A DNA stretch of 64,000 nt from CADEDH01 sp965262175. GTDB lineage: Bacteria; Actinomycetota; Acidimicrobiia; Acidimicrobiales; SZUA-35. The notes beneath the pieces are model-generated. The model worked only from the letters and a program-made list of their open reading frames with translations, did no database searches and was not told where the DNA came from. Positions 33,624 to 41,942 of the stretch are shown here, piece after piece (within the stretch, counting starts at the first letter, position 1; each line of letters begins with the position of its first letter). The stretch lies in assembly GCA_965262175.1 (NCBI GenBank), contig CBDHES010000002.1:2728001-2792000 (forward strand). The letters are read 5' to 3'. The position numbers were made by a program, and so were the translations under genes.

Positions 33624-34700
33624 CGACCCCGTCGGTCGACGACGGGGCGCAGGTGCCGCCGGCCGGTGGCATGACCTGGCACGCCGAAGCCGAACGGGCC
33701 CCACGCCCGCGCCGATGGAGGTGGCTGGCCGCCGGCGTCGTCGTCCTGTCGTTGGCCGGCGGCGGCGCCTACGCCGCGACCCGTCTCGACGACCTCCGGG
33801 AGATGATCCGATCCGACGACCCGCCGGCCGACACGGCCCAGGGCGACTCGGCATCGCCCAGCACGACCGAGGCGCCGGACCCGGCCGACATGATGGCGAT
33901 CCGGATCGACCCGGCGGCTCCCGGCGCCGACGACCAGGATGCGGTCGATGCGGTCGGCGGGACCGGGGCGGCGACCGCCACGATCCGCAACGACGGCCTG
34001 CTCCACCTGGAAGGGGCGTTCACCAGCCAGGACGAGGCCGACCGGTTCATCGCCGCCGCATCGCAGGTGTTCGGCGCCGACAACATCGTCGAGTCGTACA
34101 CGATCGACCCCGACGCCCCGGTGGCCGACGTCTCCGACGTCGCCCTCGACAAGCCGGTCCTGTTCGAGAGCGGCAGCGCCACCATCGACCCCAGCTACAT
34201 CCCGTTCCTCGAAGCGTGTGGCGACGTGCTGCGGCTCAACCCCCACATCGTGATGTCGATCACCGCCTTCACCGACTCGGTCGGTGACGAGGAGTTCAAC
34301 CTCGACCTGTCCCGCCAGCGGGCCGAAGCGATCGTCGAGTTCTACCGGTCGCTCGACATCGACGACAGCCAGCTCATCGGGGTCGGGTTCGGCGAGGACG
34401 CGCCGGTCGGCGACAACGACACCGAGGACGGTCGGTCGGCCAACCGGCGAGCGATGCTGGCCCTGCTCGGCATCATGGACGACGACGGCCAGGAGAGCCC
34501 CACCGCCCCCGACGCCGGCGAGGGAACCGCCGACGACGACGCCGGACCCGAAGTCGACGACCCGGGCCCCGGGGTGCCGGAGGCGACCATTCCCGACGAG
34601 GACGACGGGACCCCCGACGACGCCGGCCAACCGAGCGGCGACGACGACGGGGCGGAGGGCGACGGCGGAGGGGGCGGACGGCGAGGACGCCGACGGCTGA
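33620..34700 (+). CDS. BON-OmpA envelope protein, ArfA-like (apparent 3' frameshift)
   Basis: Starting at GTG 33620 in a GTGA overlap, the protein has a basic N-terminus, a membrane helix (WLAAGVVVLSLAGGGAYAA, about 35-55), a BON-like domain (LLHLEGAFTSQDEADRFIAA) and an OmpA C-terminal domain (LFESGSATIDPSYIPFLEAC, NLDLSRQRAEAIVEFYRSL, NRRAMLALL) that would bind peptidoglycan. This is the layout of mycobacterial ArfA/OmpATb. An acidic tail follows. As written the frame runs into the next gene to 35050; removing one G from the run at 34670-34674 ends it naturally at 34700, so I take that stop. The one-base shift may be a sequencing error. Confidence 0.75.
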
Positions 34701-34770
34701 TCCGCCACCTTCACCTTCGGGCCCGTCGTGAGGAAGACTGGTCGATGGAGCCAACCGAAGGGAGCGGACC

Positions 34771-35913
34771 ATGCGAGTCGGCGCCTGCATCTTCTGCCAG
34801 AACTACGACGACTGGGATCGATTCGAGTCGGAGGAGCGGGGTGAGAACACCGCCGCCCGGCCCGACGTCGCCGACCGATCGATCTTCTACGAGGAGATCG
34901 AGATCGCCCGCGGCGCCGATCGGCTGGGTTTCGACAGCGTGTGGACGATCGAGCACCACTTCACGCCGTACACGATGGTCACCAACCCGGTTCAGCTGCT
35001 CTCCTACCTGGCCGGCGTCACCGAACGGGTCGACCTGGGGACGATGGTGATCGTGTTGCCCTGGCACAACCCGGTGCGGGTGGCCGAGGATCTCGTCATG
35101 CTCGACGCCCTCCTCGGCGAGGGTCGGTCGGTGATCGCCGGCGTCGGTCGAGGCCTCGGCCGGCGGGAGTACGGCGGCCTGGGCATCGATCAGAACGAGG
35201 CTCGGGGCCGGTTCGACGAGGCGATCAAGATCCTGCGCCGCCTCCTGGCGACCGGCGAGTGCACCTTCGACGGTGAGCACTTCCAGCTCGACACCGTCCG
35301 TCTCCGGCCCCAGCCGACCGACGACCTGTCCGACATCCTCCACTGCGCCGCCGGCTCGCCGGAGACGATGGCGGTGATCGCCGCCGAGGACGTCCGACCG
35401 CTGATGATCCCGACCGTCAGCCTCGACCTGACCCTCCAGGGGGCCCGTCACTACATGGGCCTCCGGGAGCAGGCCGGCTTGGGTCCCACGACGACCAAGC
35501 TGGCGCTCTGGGTGTACTGCTCGGAGTCGGAGGATCACGCTCGGGAGCAGGCCCGCCGGTACATGGAGGAGTACGCCGACAGCGCCCTCCGCCACTACGA
35601 GATGACCGGCACCCATTTCGACGGGATCAAGGGCTACGAGGGCTACGCCGAGCGGGCCGCCGCGTTGCGGGCCGATCCGACACCGTTCCTCGACGGCTTC
35701 TTCGCCCGGCACCCGTGGGGAACCCCGGAGATGGTCATCGACAAGATCGCCGAGCTGGCCCACCAGTTCGGGACCTCGGAGATCATGGGCATCTTCCGCT
35801 ACGGCAGCATGGGAGCCGATGAGGCGACGGCGAGCATGGAGCTCTTCGCCGAGCGCGTCCTGCCCGAGGTCCAGAAGCTGTCGCCGGAACCGATGACGTT
35901 GGCCTCGGCGTGA
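34771..35913 (+). CDS. LLM class flavin-dependent oxidoreductase
   Basis: A 380-residue bacterial luciferase-like monooxygenase; ATG 34771 follows GAAGGGAGCG. Family motifs: EIEIARGADRLGFDSVWTIE, HHFTPYTM, RVDLGTMVIVLPWHNPVRVAEDL and GVGRGLGRREYGGLG. Such enzymes use reduced FMN or coenzyme F420 to oxidise or reduce organic compounds in the cytosol. The EHHF motif is typical of the alkanal monooxygenase-like subgroup. Substrate and cofactor are not determinable. It is convergent with the lipoprotein gene at 35923. Confidence 0.9.
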   Translation: MRVGACIFCQNYDDWDRFESEERGENTAARPDVADRSIFYEEIEIARGADRLGFDSVWTIEHHFTPYTMVTNPVQLLSYLAGVTERVDLGTMVIVLPWHNPVRVAEDLVMLDALLGEGRSVIAGVGRGLGRREYGGLGIDQNEARGRFDEAIKILRRLLATGECTFDGEHFQLDTVRLRPQPTDDLSDILHCAAGSPETMAVIAAEDVRPLMIPTVSLDLTLQGARHYMGLREQAGLGPTTTKLALWVYCSESEDHAREQARRYMEEYADSALRHYEMTGTHFDGIKGYEGYAERAAALRADPTPFLDGFFARHPWGTPEMVIDKIAELAHQFGTSEIMGIFRYGSMGADEATASMELFAERVLPEVQKLSPEPMTLASA

Positions 35914-35922
35914 CGGCCGGAC

Positions 35923-36738
35923 TCAGCCGGCGGCGAGGGCGGCGTTCATCTTCGCCACCACCTCGTCGAGCACCGGGATCCGAGCGTCCCACACCGCATC
36001 GGGGGTGGTGATGGTGATCGCCGAGACGACCTCGCCGACCTGGATCAGGTAGAGGTCGGCGACGACGGTGAGTTCGATGTCGGGGCCGGTGAACACGGTG
36101 GTGAGCTCGAGGTTGGTGACCCGGGGCTCACCGACGTGATCGTCGAAGAGCAGCAGATCGAAGGTGGCCCCCTCGAACGGGGCCAGCTCACCGCTGGTCA
36201 ACGCCTCGCCGACTTCGACCTCGATGGCGTCGACGATGCACTCCCGGACCGACAGCTCGGCCCAGGCCAGGACCACGTCGGTTGCGGTCGCCACGTCGGC
36301 GTACACCCGGACCGACTGCTCGATCGATACGTCGCCCTGGACGAACTCGCTGGAGTCGGCCTCGGTCAGCCGGCCGTCGTTTTCGACCAGCTCGACCATG
36401 AACTCGCACCCCGGCACCTGCGAGTAGTCGGGGTCGGAGTTGTCGTCCGGCTCCTCGGTCCACCCGATCCCCAAGTCCTCGACCGTGAGGAGGCTGGCTT
36501 CGGCGATGGCCTCCGCTCCGACGGTCGGCGACTCGGTCGTCGTGGTCTCGGCGGTGGTGGTCGTCGTCTCGGCGGCCGTCGTCGTGGTCGCCTCGGCCAC
36601 CGTGGTGGTCGAGGACTCGACGGTCGACGAGGTCTCCGCGGCCGACGAGTCGTCGTCGCCGCCTCCGCAGCCGGCGACGATCAGCGCCGCCACCACGAGC
36701 CCTGCCAGATACCTCTTACTAGTGGTTCTCCCTGCCAT
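35923..36738 (-). CDS. Lipoprotein with PknH-sensor-like domain
   Basis: A 271-residue lipoprotein; ATG 36736-36738 follows AGGGAGAGGG. The leader YLAGLVVAALIVAGC ends in a lipobox, followed by an acidic stretch and a long Thr-rich stalk (TTTVAEATTTTAAETTTTT). The globular part has LLTVEDLGIGWTEEP, a Cys in VPGCEFMVEL and another in VRECIVDAIEV, the pattern of PknH_C-like extracellular sensors. It closely resembles the lipoprotein at 43606. It is attached to the outer face of the membrane and may bind a ligand or a kinase ectodomain; this role is inferred. Confidence 0.75.
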   Translation of the reverse strand: MAGRTTSKRYLAGLVVAALIVAGCGGGDDDSSAAETSSTVESSTTTVAEATTTTAAETTTTTAETTTTESPTVGAEAIAEASLLTVEDLGIGWTEEPDDNSDPDYSQVPGCEFMVELVENDGRLTEADSSEFVQGDVSIEQSVRVYADVATATDVVLAWAELSVRECIVDAIEVEVGEALTSGELAPFEGATFDLLLFDDHVGEPRVTNLELTTVFTGPDIELTVVADLYLIQVGEVVSAITITTPDAVWDARIPVLDEVVAKMNAALAAG

Positions 36739-36904
36739 AGCCCTCTCCCTTGGCTCGATACCGATGAACCGGACGCCGGCCTGCGCCACGGCACGAACGC
36801 GGTCGCCTCTGCGGCCGACACGGTAAAGGCCGGGAGGGCCAGTTCCTCGGGCGTTGTGAGATCCTGCTCGGGGCGACGCCCCCGATCGGAGGAGTGAGCC
36901 CGCC

Positions 36905-37384
36905 ATGATCGACTACCGCCGACCCTTCCACGTCGGGATCCGGGTCCCGGACCTGGCCGAGGCGATGACCGAGCTGGGGGCGAGCGTCGGGGTCACCTGG
37001 GCACCGGTGCGCGAGGTCGACACCCAACCGGTATGGACCCCCGAGGAGGGCCTGACCGAGGTCCGGTTGCGCTTCACCTACTCCCGAGAGGGGCCCCAGC
37101 ACCTCGAACTGCTCGAGGGTCAGCCGGGTTCGGTGTGGGACGGCCGGGACCAACCGGGGATCCACCACGTCGGGGTGTGGGTCGACGACGTCGGTGCCGA
37201 GGTGGCGCGGGCCCGGGCCGCCGGCTGGCGGGTCGTGGCGGCCCACGCCGGCCCGGCCGACGACTTCGGCCTCTTCGCCTACGTGGCCCCTCCCGGCGGG
37301 TCGATCGTCGAGGTGGTCTCGACCGCGATCGAACCGGCCTTCGAGGCCTGGTGGTCGCAGGAGGCGTGGTCGCAGGACGCGTGA
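36905..37384 (+). CDS. VOC superfamily (glyoxalase/bleomycin resistance-like) protein
   Basis: A 159-residue protein with the repeated VOC pattern: FHVGIRVPDLAEAMTEL at the start, LELLEGQPGSVW in the middle and IHHVGVWVDDVGAEVARARA followed by YVAPPGGSIVEVV. His and Glu residues in these positions usually coordinate a metal. Members include glyoxalases, extradiol dioxygenases and epimerases; the substrate here is unknown. The start at ATG 36905 has GGAGG about ten bases upstream. Confidence 0.85.
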   Translation: MIDYRRPFHVGIRVPDLAEAMTELGASVGVTWAPVREVDTQPVWTPEEGLTEVRLRFTYSREGPQHLELLEGQPGSVWDGRDQPGIHHVGVWVDDVGAEVARARAAGWRVVAAHAGPADDFGLFAYVAPPGGSIVEVVSTAIEPAFEAWWSQEAWSQDA

Positions 37385-37409
37385 TCGCAGGGGCTTGGCC
37401 GGAGGAACG

Positions 37410-37958
37410 ATGATCGACGAGGATCATCCGATGAGCGACCATCCCGAGGAGAACTACGAGGACGTCACCGCCTACGACCTCGACGCCGACGACGAGGAGC
37501 GGCTCCTCCTGGCCCACAACGAGTGCACCTTCATCTGGTCCAATCGGGAGGGGTGGCCGGTGGGGGTGATCATGTCGTACGTCTGGCGGTCGGGGCGGTT
37601 CTGGTTGACCGCGTCCGCCCAGCGAGCCCGGATCAGCGCGGTGCGACGGGACCCCCGGGTCTGCATCGTGGTCACCAGCACCGGCTCGCCGCTCCCCCGG
37701 AACAAGGCGATCACGTGGAAGGGCCGGTGCACGGTCCACGACGATCGGGCGACCAAGGACTGGTTCTACCCGGAGCTGGCCGCCGCCCTCCAACCGGCCG
37801 AGGGGGCCCGGGCGGCGTTCGTCGAGTTCCTCGACTCTCCCCGGCGGGTGGTCCTCGAGGTCGAGCCGACCCAGCGGATCGGCTACGACGGGGCCAAGAT
37901 GGCCCGGGCCACCTCCGACTGGCTGGCCGAGCGGCACCCCGGCGACCACCAGCGGTGA
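37410..37958 (+). CDS. Pyridoxamine 5'-phosphate oxidase-fold protein
   Basis: A 182-residue protein from ATG 37410 (CCGGAGGAACG upstream). The split beta-barrel flavin-binding pattern is visible in PVGVIMSYVWRSGRFWLTAS, RISAVRRDPRVCIVVTS and AITWKGRCTVHDD. In actinobacteria this fold often binds FMN, F420 or haem-related cofactors. The precise activity cannot be told. It follows the VOC gene by 25 bases and precedes a DUF1330 gene, suggesting a small metabolic cluster. Confidence 0.8.
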   Translation: MIDEDHPMSDHPEENYEDVTAYDLDADDEERLLLAHNECTFIWSNREGWPVGVIMSYVWRSGRFWLTASAQRARISAVRRDPRVCIVVTSTGSPLPRNKAITWKGRCTVHDDRATKDWFYPELAAALQPAEGARAAFVEFLDSPRRVVLEVEPTQRIGYDGAKMARATSDWLAERHPGDHQR

Positions 37959-38007
37959 CCGACGTGCGCATCGGCGCGCCCCCGGGACGCTGTGCTAGAC
38001 CGGGACC

Positions 38008-38295
38008 ATGGCTGCTTATCTCGTCGCGAACTACGACGTCACCGATGCCGACCGCTACGCCGAGTACCAGAAGAGCGCAGCGCCGATCATGGCCGGCGGC
38101 GGCAAGATCCTGATCCTCGACAAGGAGTCGGTGGCCAAGGAGGGTGAACCCGGTCACCAGACGGTGGTGATCGAGTACCCGACCAAGGAGGCGGCGCTGG
38201 CGGCGTACGAGTCCGACGACTACCAGGCGGTGATCGGGATCCGGCTCGGTGCGACCGCCAACGGCCGGGCGGTGATCGTCGACGGCATGGGCTGA
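38008..38295 (+). CDS. DUF1330 family protein
   Basis: A 95-residue protein with the compact alpha/beta dimeric barrel pattern of DUF1330: AAYLVANYDVTDADRYAEY, a central GGKILILD and TVVIEYPTKEAALAAYESDD. The family is small, cytosolic and of unknown biochemical role. Length is typical. It ends three bases before the SDR gene and is probably cotranscribed with it. Confidence 0.85.
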   Translation: MAAYLVANYDVTDADRYAEYQKSAAPIMAGGGKILILDKESVAKEGEPGHQTVVIEYPTKEAALAAYESDDYQAVIGIRLGATANGRAVIVDGMG

Positions 38296-38298
38296 CCG

Positions 38299-39153
38299 GT
38301 GAGCTCGACCGACGCCGCGACCGGCCCACTGGCCGGCCGGGTGGCGATCATCACCGGAGGAGCCAGCGGGATCGGCGAAGCGACGGCCCGACGGTTCGTC
38401 GCCGAGGGGGCCCGCGTGGTCCTCGGCGACGTGCAGGAGGAACCGGGCCGGGCGTTGGCCGCCGAACTCGGCGACCGGGCCCGCTTCGTGCCCTGCGACG
38501 TGACGGTCGAGGCCGACATCGCGGCGATCGTCGCCGCCGCCACCGGCGACGGGGGCCGGCTCGACATCATGTTCAACAACGCCGGGATCGTCGGGGTCAC
38601 CGGCCCGATCGCCGCGACCTCGGCCGAGGCGTGGGATACGACCATCGCCATCCTCCTCCGGGCGGTGTTCCTCGGGATGAAGCACGCCGCAGCGGTCATG
38701 GTGCCCCAGGGGTCGGGGGTGATCCTCTCGACCTCGTCGGTGGCCGGCGTCGTCGGGGGTCTCGGACCTCACGCCTACACCGCAGCCAAGCACGGCGTCA
38801 TCGGTCTCACCCGGTCGGTGGCCAACGAGCTGGCACCCCACGGGGTGCGGGTCAACGCCATCGCCCCCGGGTCAACGGTGACCCCGCTGGTCGCTGCGGT
38901 CAGCACCGGCGACCCGACCGACCTCGACGGCACGACCGAGCGGATGGCGGCCCTCAACCCCCTCGGCGAGGCGACGACGGCGGCCGACATCGCCGCCGCT
39001 GCCCTGTACCTGGCGAGCGACGACGCCCGGTCGGTGTCGGGTCACACCATGGTGGTCGATGCCGGCGTCACCACCTCGGGCTACGTGTTGAACCGGTTCC
39101 ACACCGGCGACCCGACCATCCACCGCGAAGCCGGCCAGCGGGACCCGGGCTGA
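38299..39153 (+). CDS. Short-chain dehydrogenase/reductase
   Basis: A 284-residue SDR beginning at GTG 38299. Cofactor motif TGGASGIG, structural NNAG, catalytic Ser in STSS and YTAAK with the active Tyr and Lys are all present, as is SGHTMVVDAG near the C-terminus. Asp in LGDVQEE after the second strand suggests NAD(H) preference. It probably oxidises or reduces an alcohol/ketone; the substrate is unknown. It is slightly longer than the usual 250 residues because of a C-terminal extension. Confidence 0.9.
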   Translation: MSSTDAATGPLAGRVAIITGGASGIGEATARRFVAEGARVVLGDVQEEPGRALAAELGDRARFVPCDVTVEADIAAIVAAATGDGGRLDIMFNNAGIVGVTGPIAATSAEAWDTTIAILLRAVFLGMKHAAAVMVPQGSGVILSTSSVAGVVGGLGPHAYTAAKHGVIGLTRSVANELAPHGVRVNAIAPGSTVTPLVAAVSTGDPTDLDGTTERMAALNPLGEATTAADIAAAALYLASDDARSVSGHTMVVDAGVTTSGYVLNRFHTGDPTIHREAGQRDPG

Positions 39154-39194
39154 TCGAAGGCGGCCGGGGCGGGGGCCCGGGGCCCCAACGGTCG

Positions 39195-40301
39195 TCAGTC
39201 GAGGGTGTCGAGGAGGTCGGACGCGGTCCTGATCAACATCGGCAAGCTGTCGGCGATCGTCTCGTGGCGCTCGTTCGACGAGTCGCCCATCTTCCAGCGG
39301 TGGTGGAGCTGCTGGACGACGACCCCGGTCTTCCACTGGGCGAACGCCTCGTACCACGACGCCTGGGACACGTCGAGACCGGTCCGCTCCCCGTACCGGG
39401 CGACCACGTCGGCCCGGGGCGGGAGCCCCATCTTCCGCATCCCGTCGTGACCGACCCGGCGGACGTCGTCGGGATCGTCGGGATCGGGCCAGTAGTTCAG
39501 CAGGGTGCCGAGGTCGGCCAGCGGGTCGCCGAGCGTCGTCATGTCCCAGTCGAAGAAGGCGACGACGGTGTCGGGGTCGCCGGTGGCGAACATGGCGTTG
39601 TCGAGCTTGAGGTCGTTGTGGACCAGCGACACCCGCTGGGGATCGGGAACCGCCGCCTCCAGACGGGCGTGGATAGCGTGCATGGCCGCATCGTGGCGCT
39701 CGTCGGCGACGAGCTGCCACCGCTTGTGCCATCCGCCGACCTGTCGGCTCATGAACCCGTCGGGCCGACCCAGATCGGACAGGTCGCATCGTTCGGGGTC
39801 GAGGAGGTGGAACTCGGCGATGGCGTCGACGAGGGCCATCGACACCCGCCGGGCCACCTCGGGCCGGTCCCGGAGCGACGGGGGAAACACCCCGCGGATC
39901 ACCTCGCCCCGGCGCCGCTCCATCACGAAGAAGTCGGCCCCGGCGATGGCGGGGTCGTCGCAGAAGAGGTAGGCCCGGGGTGCCTTGTCCCAGTGCTCCC
40001 AGAGGCGGGACAGGACCTTGTACTCCCGGGCCATGTCGTGGGCGCCGGGAGCGATGGTGCCGAACGGTGGGCGGCGGAGGACCAGCTCGGTGTCGCCGAA
40101 GGCGATCAGGTAGGTCAGGTTCGCCGATCCGTGCGGGAACTGCTCGACCCGGAACTCGCCGGTCGTCGCCTCGGCGGGCAGGTGGGCCCGGAGGTGGGCC
40201 TCGATCGTCGACCAGTCGAGGTCCTCACCGGGCCGGACGGCCTCGACCTCCCGGGGTGCATCGTCGACGAATGGGTCGACGACCTCATCGGGGAGCGTCA
40301 T
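39195..40301 (-). CDS. APH-like phosphotransferase family protein
   Basis: A 368-residue protein with the aminoglycoside-phosphotransferase fold: FPHGSANLTYLIAFGDTELV and LRRPP (nucleotide-binding lobe), a catalytic loop VSLVHNDLKLDNAMF and metal-binding DWDMTTLGDPLADLG. This sequence type is common in actinobacteria, often beside acyl-CoA dehydrogenases, and its substrate is unproven. It is convergent with the SDR gene and lies in a region with a hydrolase and monooxygenase, suggesting lipid or xenobiotic metabolism. Confidence 0.85.
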   Translation of the reverse strand: MTLPDEVVDPFVDDAPREVEAVRPGEDLDWSTIEAHLRAHLPAEATTGEFRVEQFPHGSANLTYLIAFGDTELVLRRPPFGTIAPGAHDMAREYKVLSRLWEHWDKAPRAYLFCDDPAIAGADFFVMERRRGEVIRGVFPPSLRDRPEVARRVSMALVDAIAEFHLLDPERCDLSDLGRPDGFMSRQVGGWHKRWQLVADERHDAAMHAIHARLEAAVPDPQRVSLVHNDLKLDNAMFATGDPDTVVAFFDWDMTTLGDPLADLGTLLNYWPDPDDPDDVRRVGHDGMRKMGLPPRADVVARYGERTGLDVSQASWYEAFAQWKTGVVVQQLHHRWKMGDSSNERHETIADSLPMLIRTASDLLDTLD

Positions 40302-40356
40302 CGGATCTGCCTCCCTGGTTCCACGCCGCCACGCTAGGGGAACCGGTTTTGGCCGA

Positions 40357-41847
40357 TCAATCCGACGGCCCGGCCGGACGCCACCGCTCCGGGTCGGCTT
40401 CGAGGATCCCGGCCAGTTTGGGCAGGGCCCGCTTGACGTTGGCCGCCAGACCGGCGCCGAAGGCCCGCTCGACGACCCGGCGAGCCGGTCCCGGCCAGCC
40501 CTCGGCCCACTCGAATGCCACGTCCCACACCACCTCGCAGGTCCAGCGCGACACGGTCTTGATCGCCCACTGCTCGGCGAGGGCGGCGAGGGGGATCGTG
40601 GCGGCGTCGAACCGGAAGGTCATCCGCTCGTCGTCGTCCCAGGCGAGGAACACCTCGTCGGCGGTCAGTCCGGGGGCGGTGATGGTCCGGGTCGTGCCGA
40701 CGCCGTAGGGCTCGGGCGAAGTCCACTCCACGTCGATCCCGAGGAACTCGTTCCAGCAGGCCGGATCCCGCAGGGCGTTGAAGGCGATCGGGGCCGGTAC
40801 CCGGACGAGCTGGCGGAACGACTGGTGATTGGGGCCGGTCAGGGCGTAGTCGGCGTCGACCGGCCGGAGGGTCCGCATCCGGTGGTTGGCCGGGACCCCG
40901 TCGATCCGGTCGGCCACGAAGGCCGCCGTTGCCCGCCGTAGTTCCCGACCCTCGGTGGTGGGCAGGAAGAAGCCGCAGTGCTGGCCACCCCGGTCGACCA
41001 CCACCTCGGCCGTCCGGCCGGCGGCGACGACCTTGGCGGCGAACGCCTCGCCGTCGGCCCGGAGGATCTCGTCGGATCCCACGTGGATCTGCATCGGCGG
41101 GAGGGCGTCGGCGGTACCGAACAACGGTGAGACCCGGGGGTCGGTCGTCGCCAGGTCACCGGCGTAGATCTCGCCGTCCCGCCGGAGGCCGGCGACGGTC
41201 AGGAGTGCGTCGGACTCCTCGCGGGCGTCGACACCGTCCTGGGAGAGGGTGACGTCGAGCCACGGCGAGCTGAGGACGAGGGCCGCCGGCTCCGGCCGGT
41301 CGGCGTCGCGGATGGCCATGGCCAGGGCGACCGCCAGCCCACCACCGGCCGACGCCCCGAACATGAGGGTCCGATCGGGCCGGTATCGCTCGGCGACGAG
41401 GTCCCACGCCTCGAGCGCCGAGGCGGTGGTCTCGATCGCCGAGTGTTCCGGCGCTCGGGGGTAGCGGACCACGGCGAGGTCGAACCCGTGCCGGCGGGCG
41501 AAGCGGCCCATCGCCAGCCAGTCCAGGGTGCTGGGGCCGGTGACGTAGCCACCGCCGTGGAGGTGGAACAGGACCCGGTCGGAGGGGCCGTCGGTCGGCG
41601 TCATCAGATGGACCCAGCCGTCGGTGATGGCGAGGTTCTCGATCCGCCACCATCGGGAGAGAAGCCGGGGCGGCTCGGGCGAGTCGGCCTTGCGGCGCTC
41701 GACCGCGAGACGCCGGAGGGTTTCCCGGTCGTCTCCGGCGGCCAGCCACTCGTCGAGATGGGAGGTGGTGTCGATGCGGTTCAGGGCAGCGGTCGCCAGG
41801 CGGGCGGACCGGGAGGGGGCTCGATCATCGCGCATGACGATGATCAT
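40357..41847 (-). CDS. Alpha/beta-hydrolase (HSL family) fused to an SRPBCC domain
   Basis: A 496-residue protein; ATG 41845-41847 has GGAG upstream, and the very long open frame beyond is a shadow of the monooxygenase gene. Residues about 80-335 form a hormone-sensitive-lipase-type esterase: HLHGGGYVTG oxyanion motif, nucleophile GASAGGGL and a His in GGQHCGFF. From about 345 to the end the protein continues in frame as an SRPBCC/polyketide-cyclase-like domain (FRQLVRVPAPIAFNALRDPA, VGTTRTITAPG, WAIKTVSRWTCEVVWDV), a hydrophobic cavity fold. The combination could deliver or bind a lipid or aromatic ester for hydrolysis. Neighbouring oxidoreductases support a catabolic role. Confidence 0.8.
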   Translation of the reverse strand: MIIVMRDDRAPSRSARLATAALNRIDTTSHLDEWLAAGDDRETLRRLAVERRKADSPEPPRLLSRWWRIENLAITDGWVHLMTPTDGPSDRVLFHLHGGGYVTGPSTLDWLAMGRFARRHGFDLAVVRYPRAPEHSAIETTASALEAWDLVAERYRPDRTLMFGASAGGGLAVALAMAIRDADRPEPAALVLSSPWLDVTLSQDGVDAREESDALLTVAGLRRDGEIYAGDLATTDPRVSPLFGTADALPPMQIHVGSDEILRADGEAFAAKVVAAGRTAEVVVDRGGQHCGFFLPTTEGRELRRATAAFVADRIDGVPANHRMRTLRPVDADYALTGPNHQSFRQLVRVPAPIAFNALRDPACWNEFLGIDVEWTSPEPYGVGTTRTITAPGLTADEVFLAWDDDERMTFRFDAATIPLAALAEQWAIKTVSRWTCEVVWDVAFEWAEGWPGPARRVVERAFGAGLAANVKRALPKLAGILEADPERWRPAGPSD

Positions 41848-41942
41848 CGCAGCTCCGATGGCCGCCGGCTCGGCGACCGGCCAACAACCGGACCTCGGTA
41901 GCGGTCTGGCCACAGACGGCCGGCGGACCGGCGGTCGAGCGG

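Noticed and set aside
34701..35050. Extension of the BON-OmpA frame into the LLM oxidoreductase gene
   Set aside because: It overlaps a clear gene by about 280 bases with nonsense composition; a one-base correction in a G run gives a natural stop at 34700.
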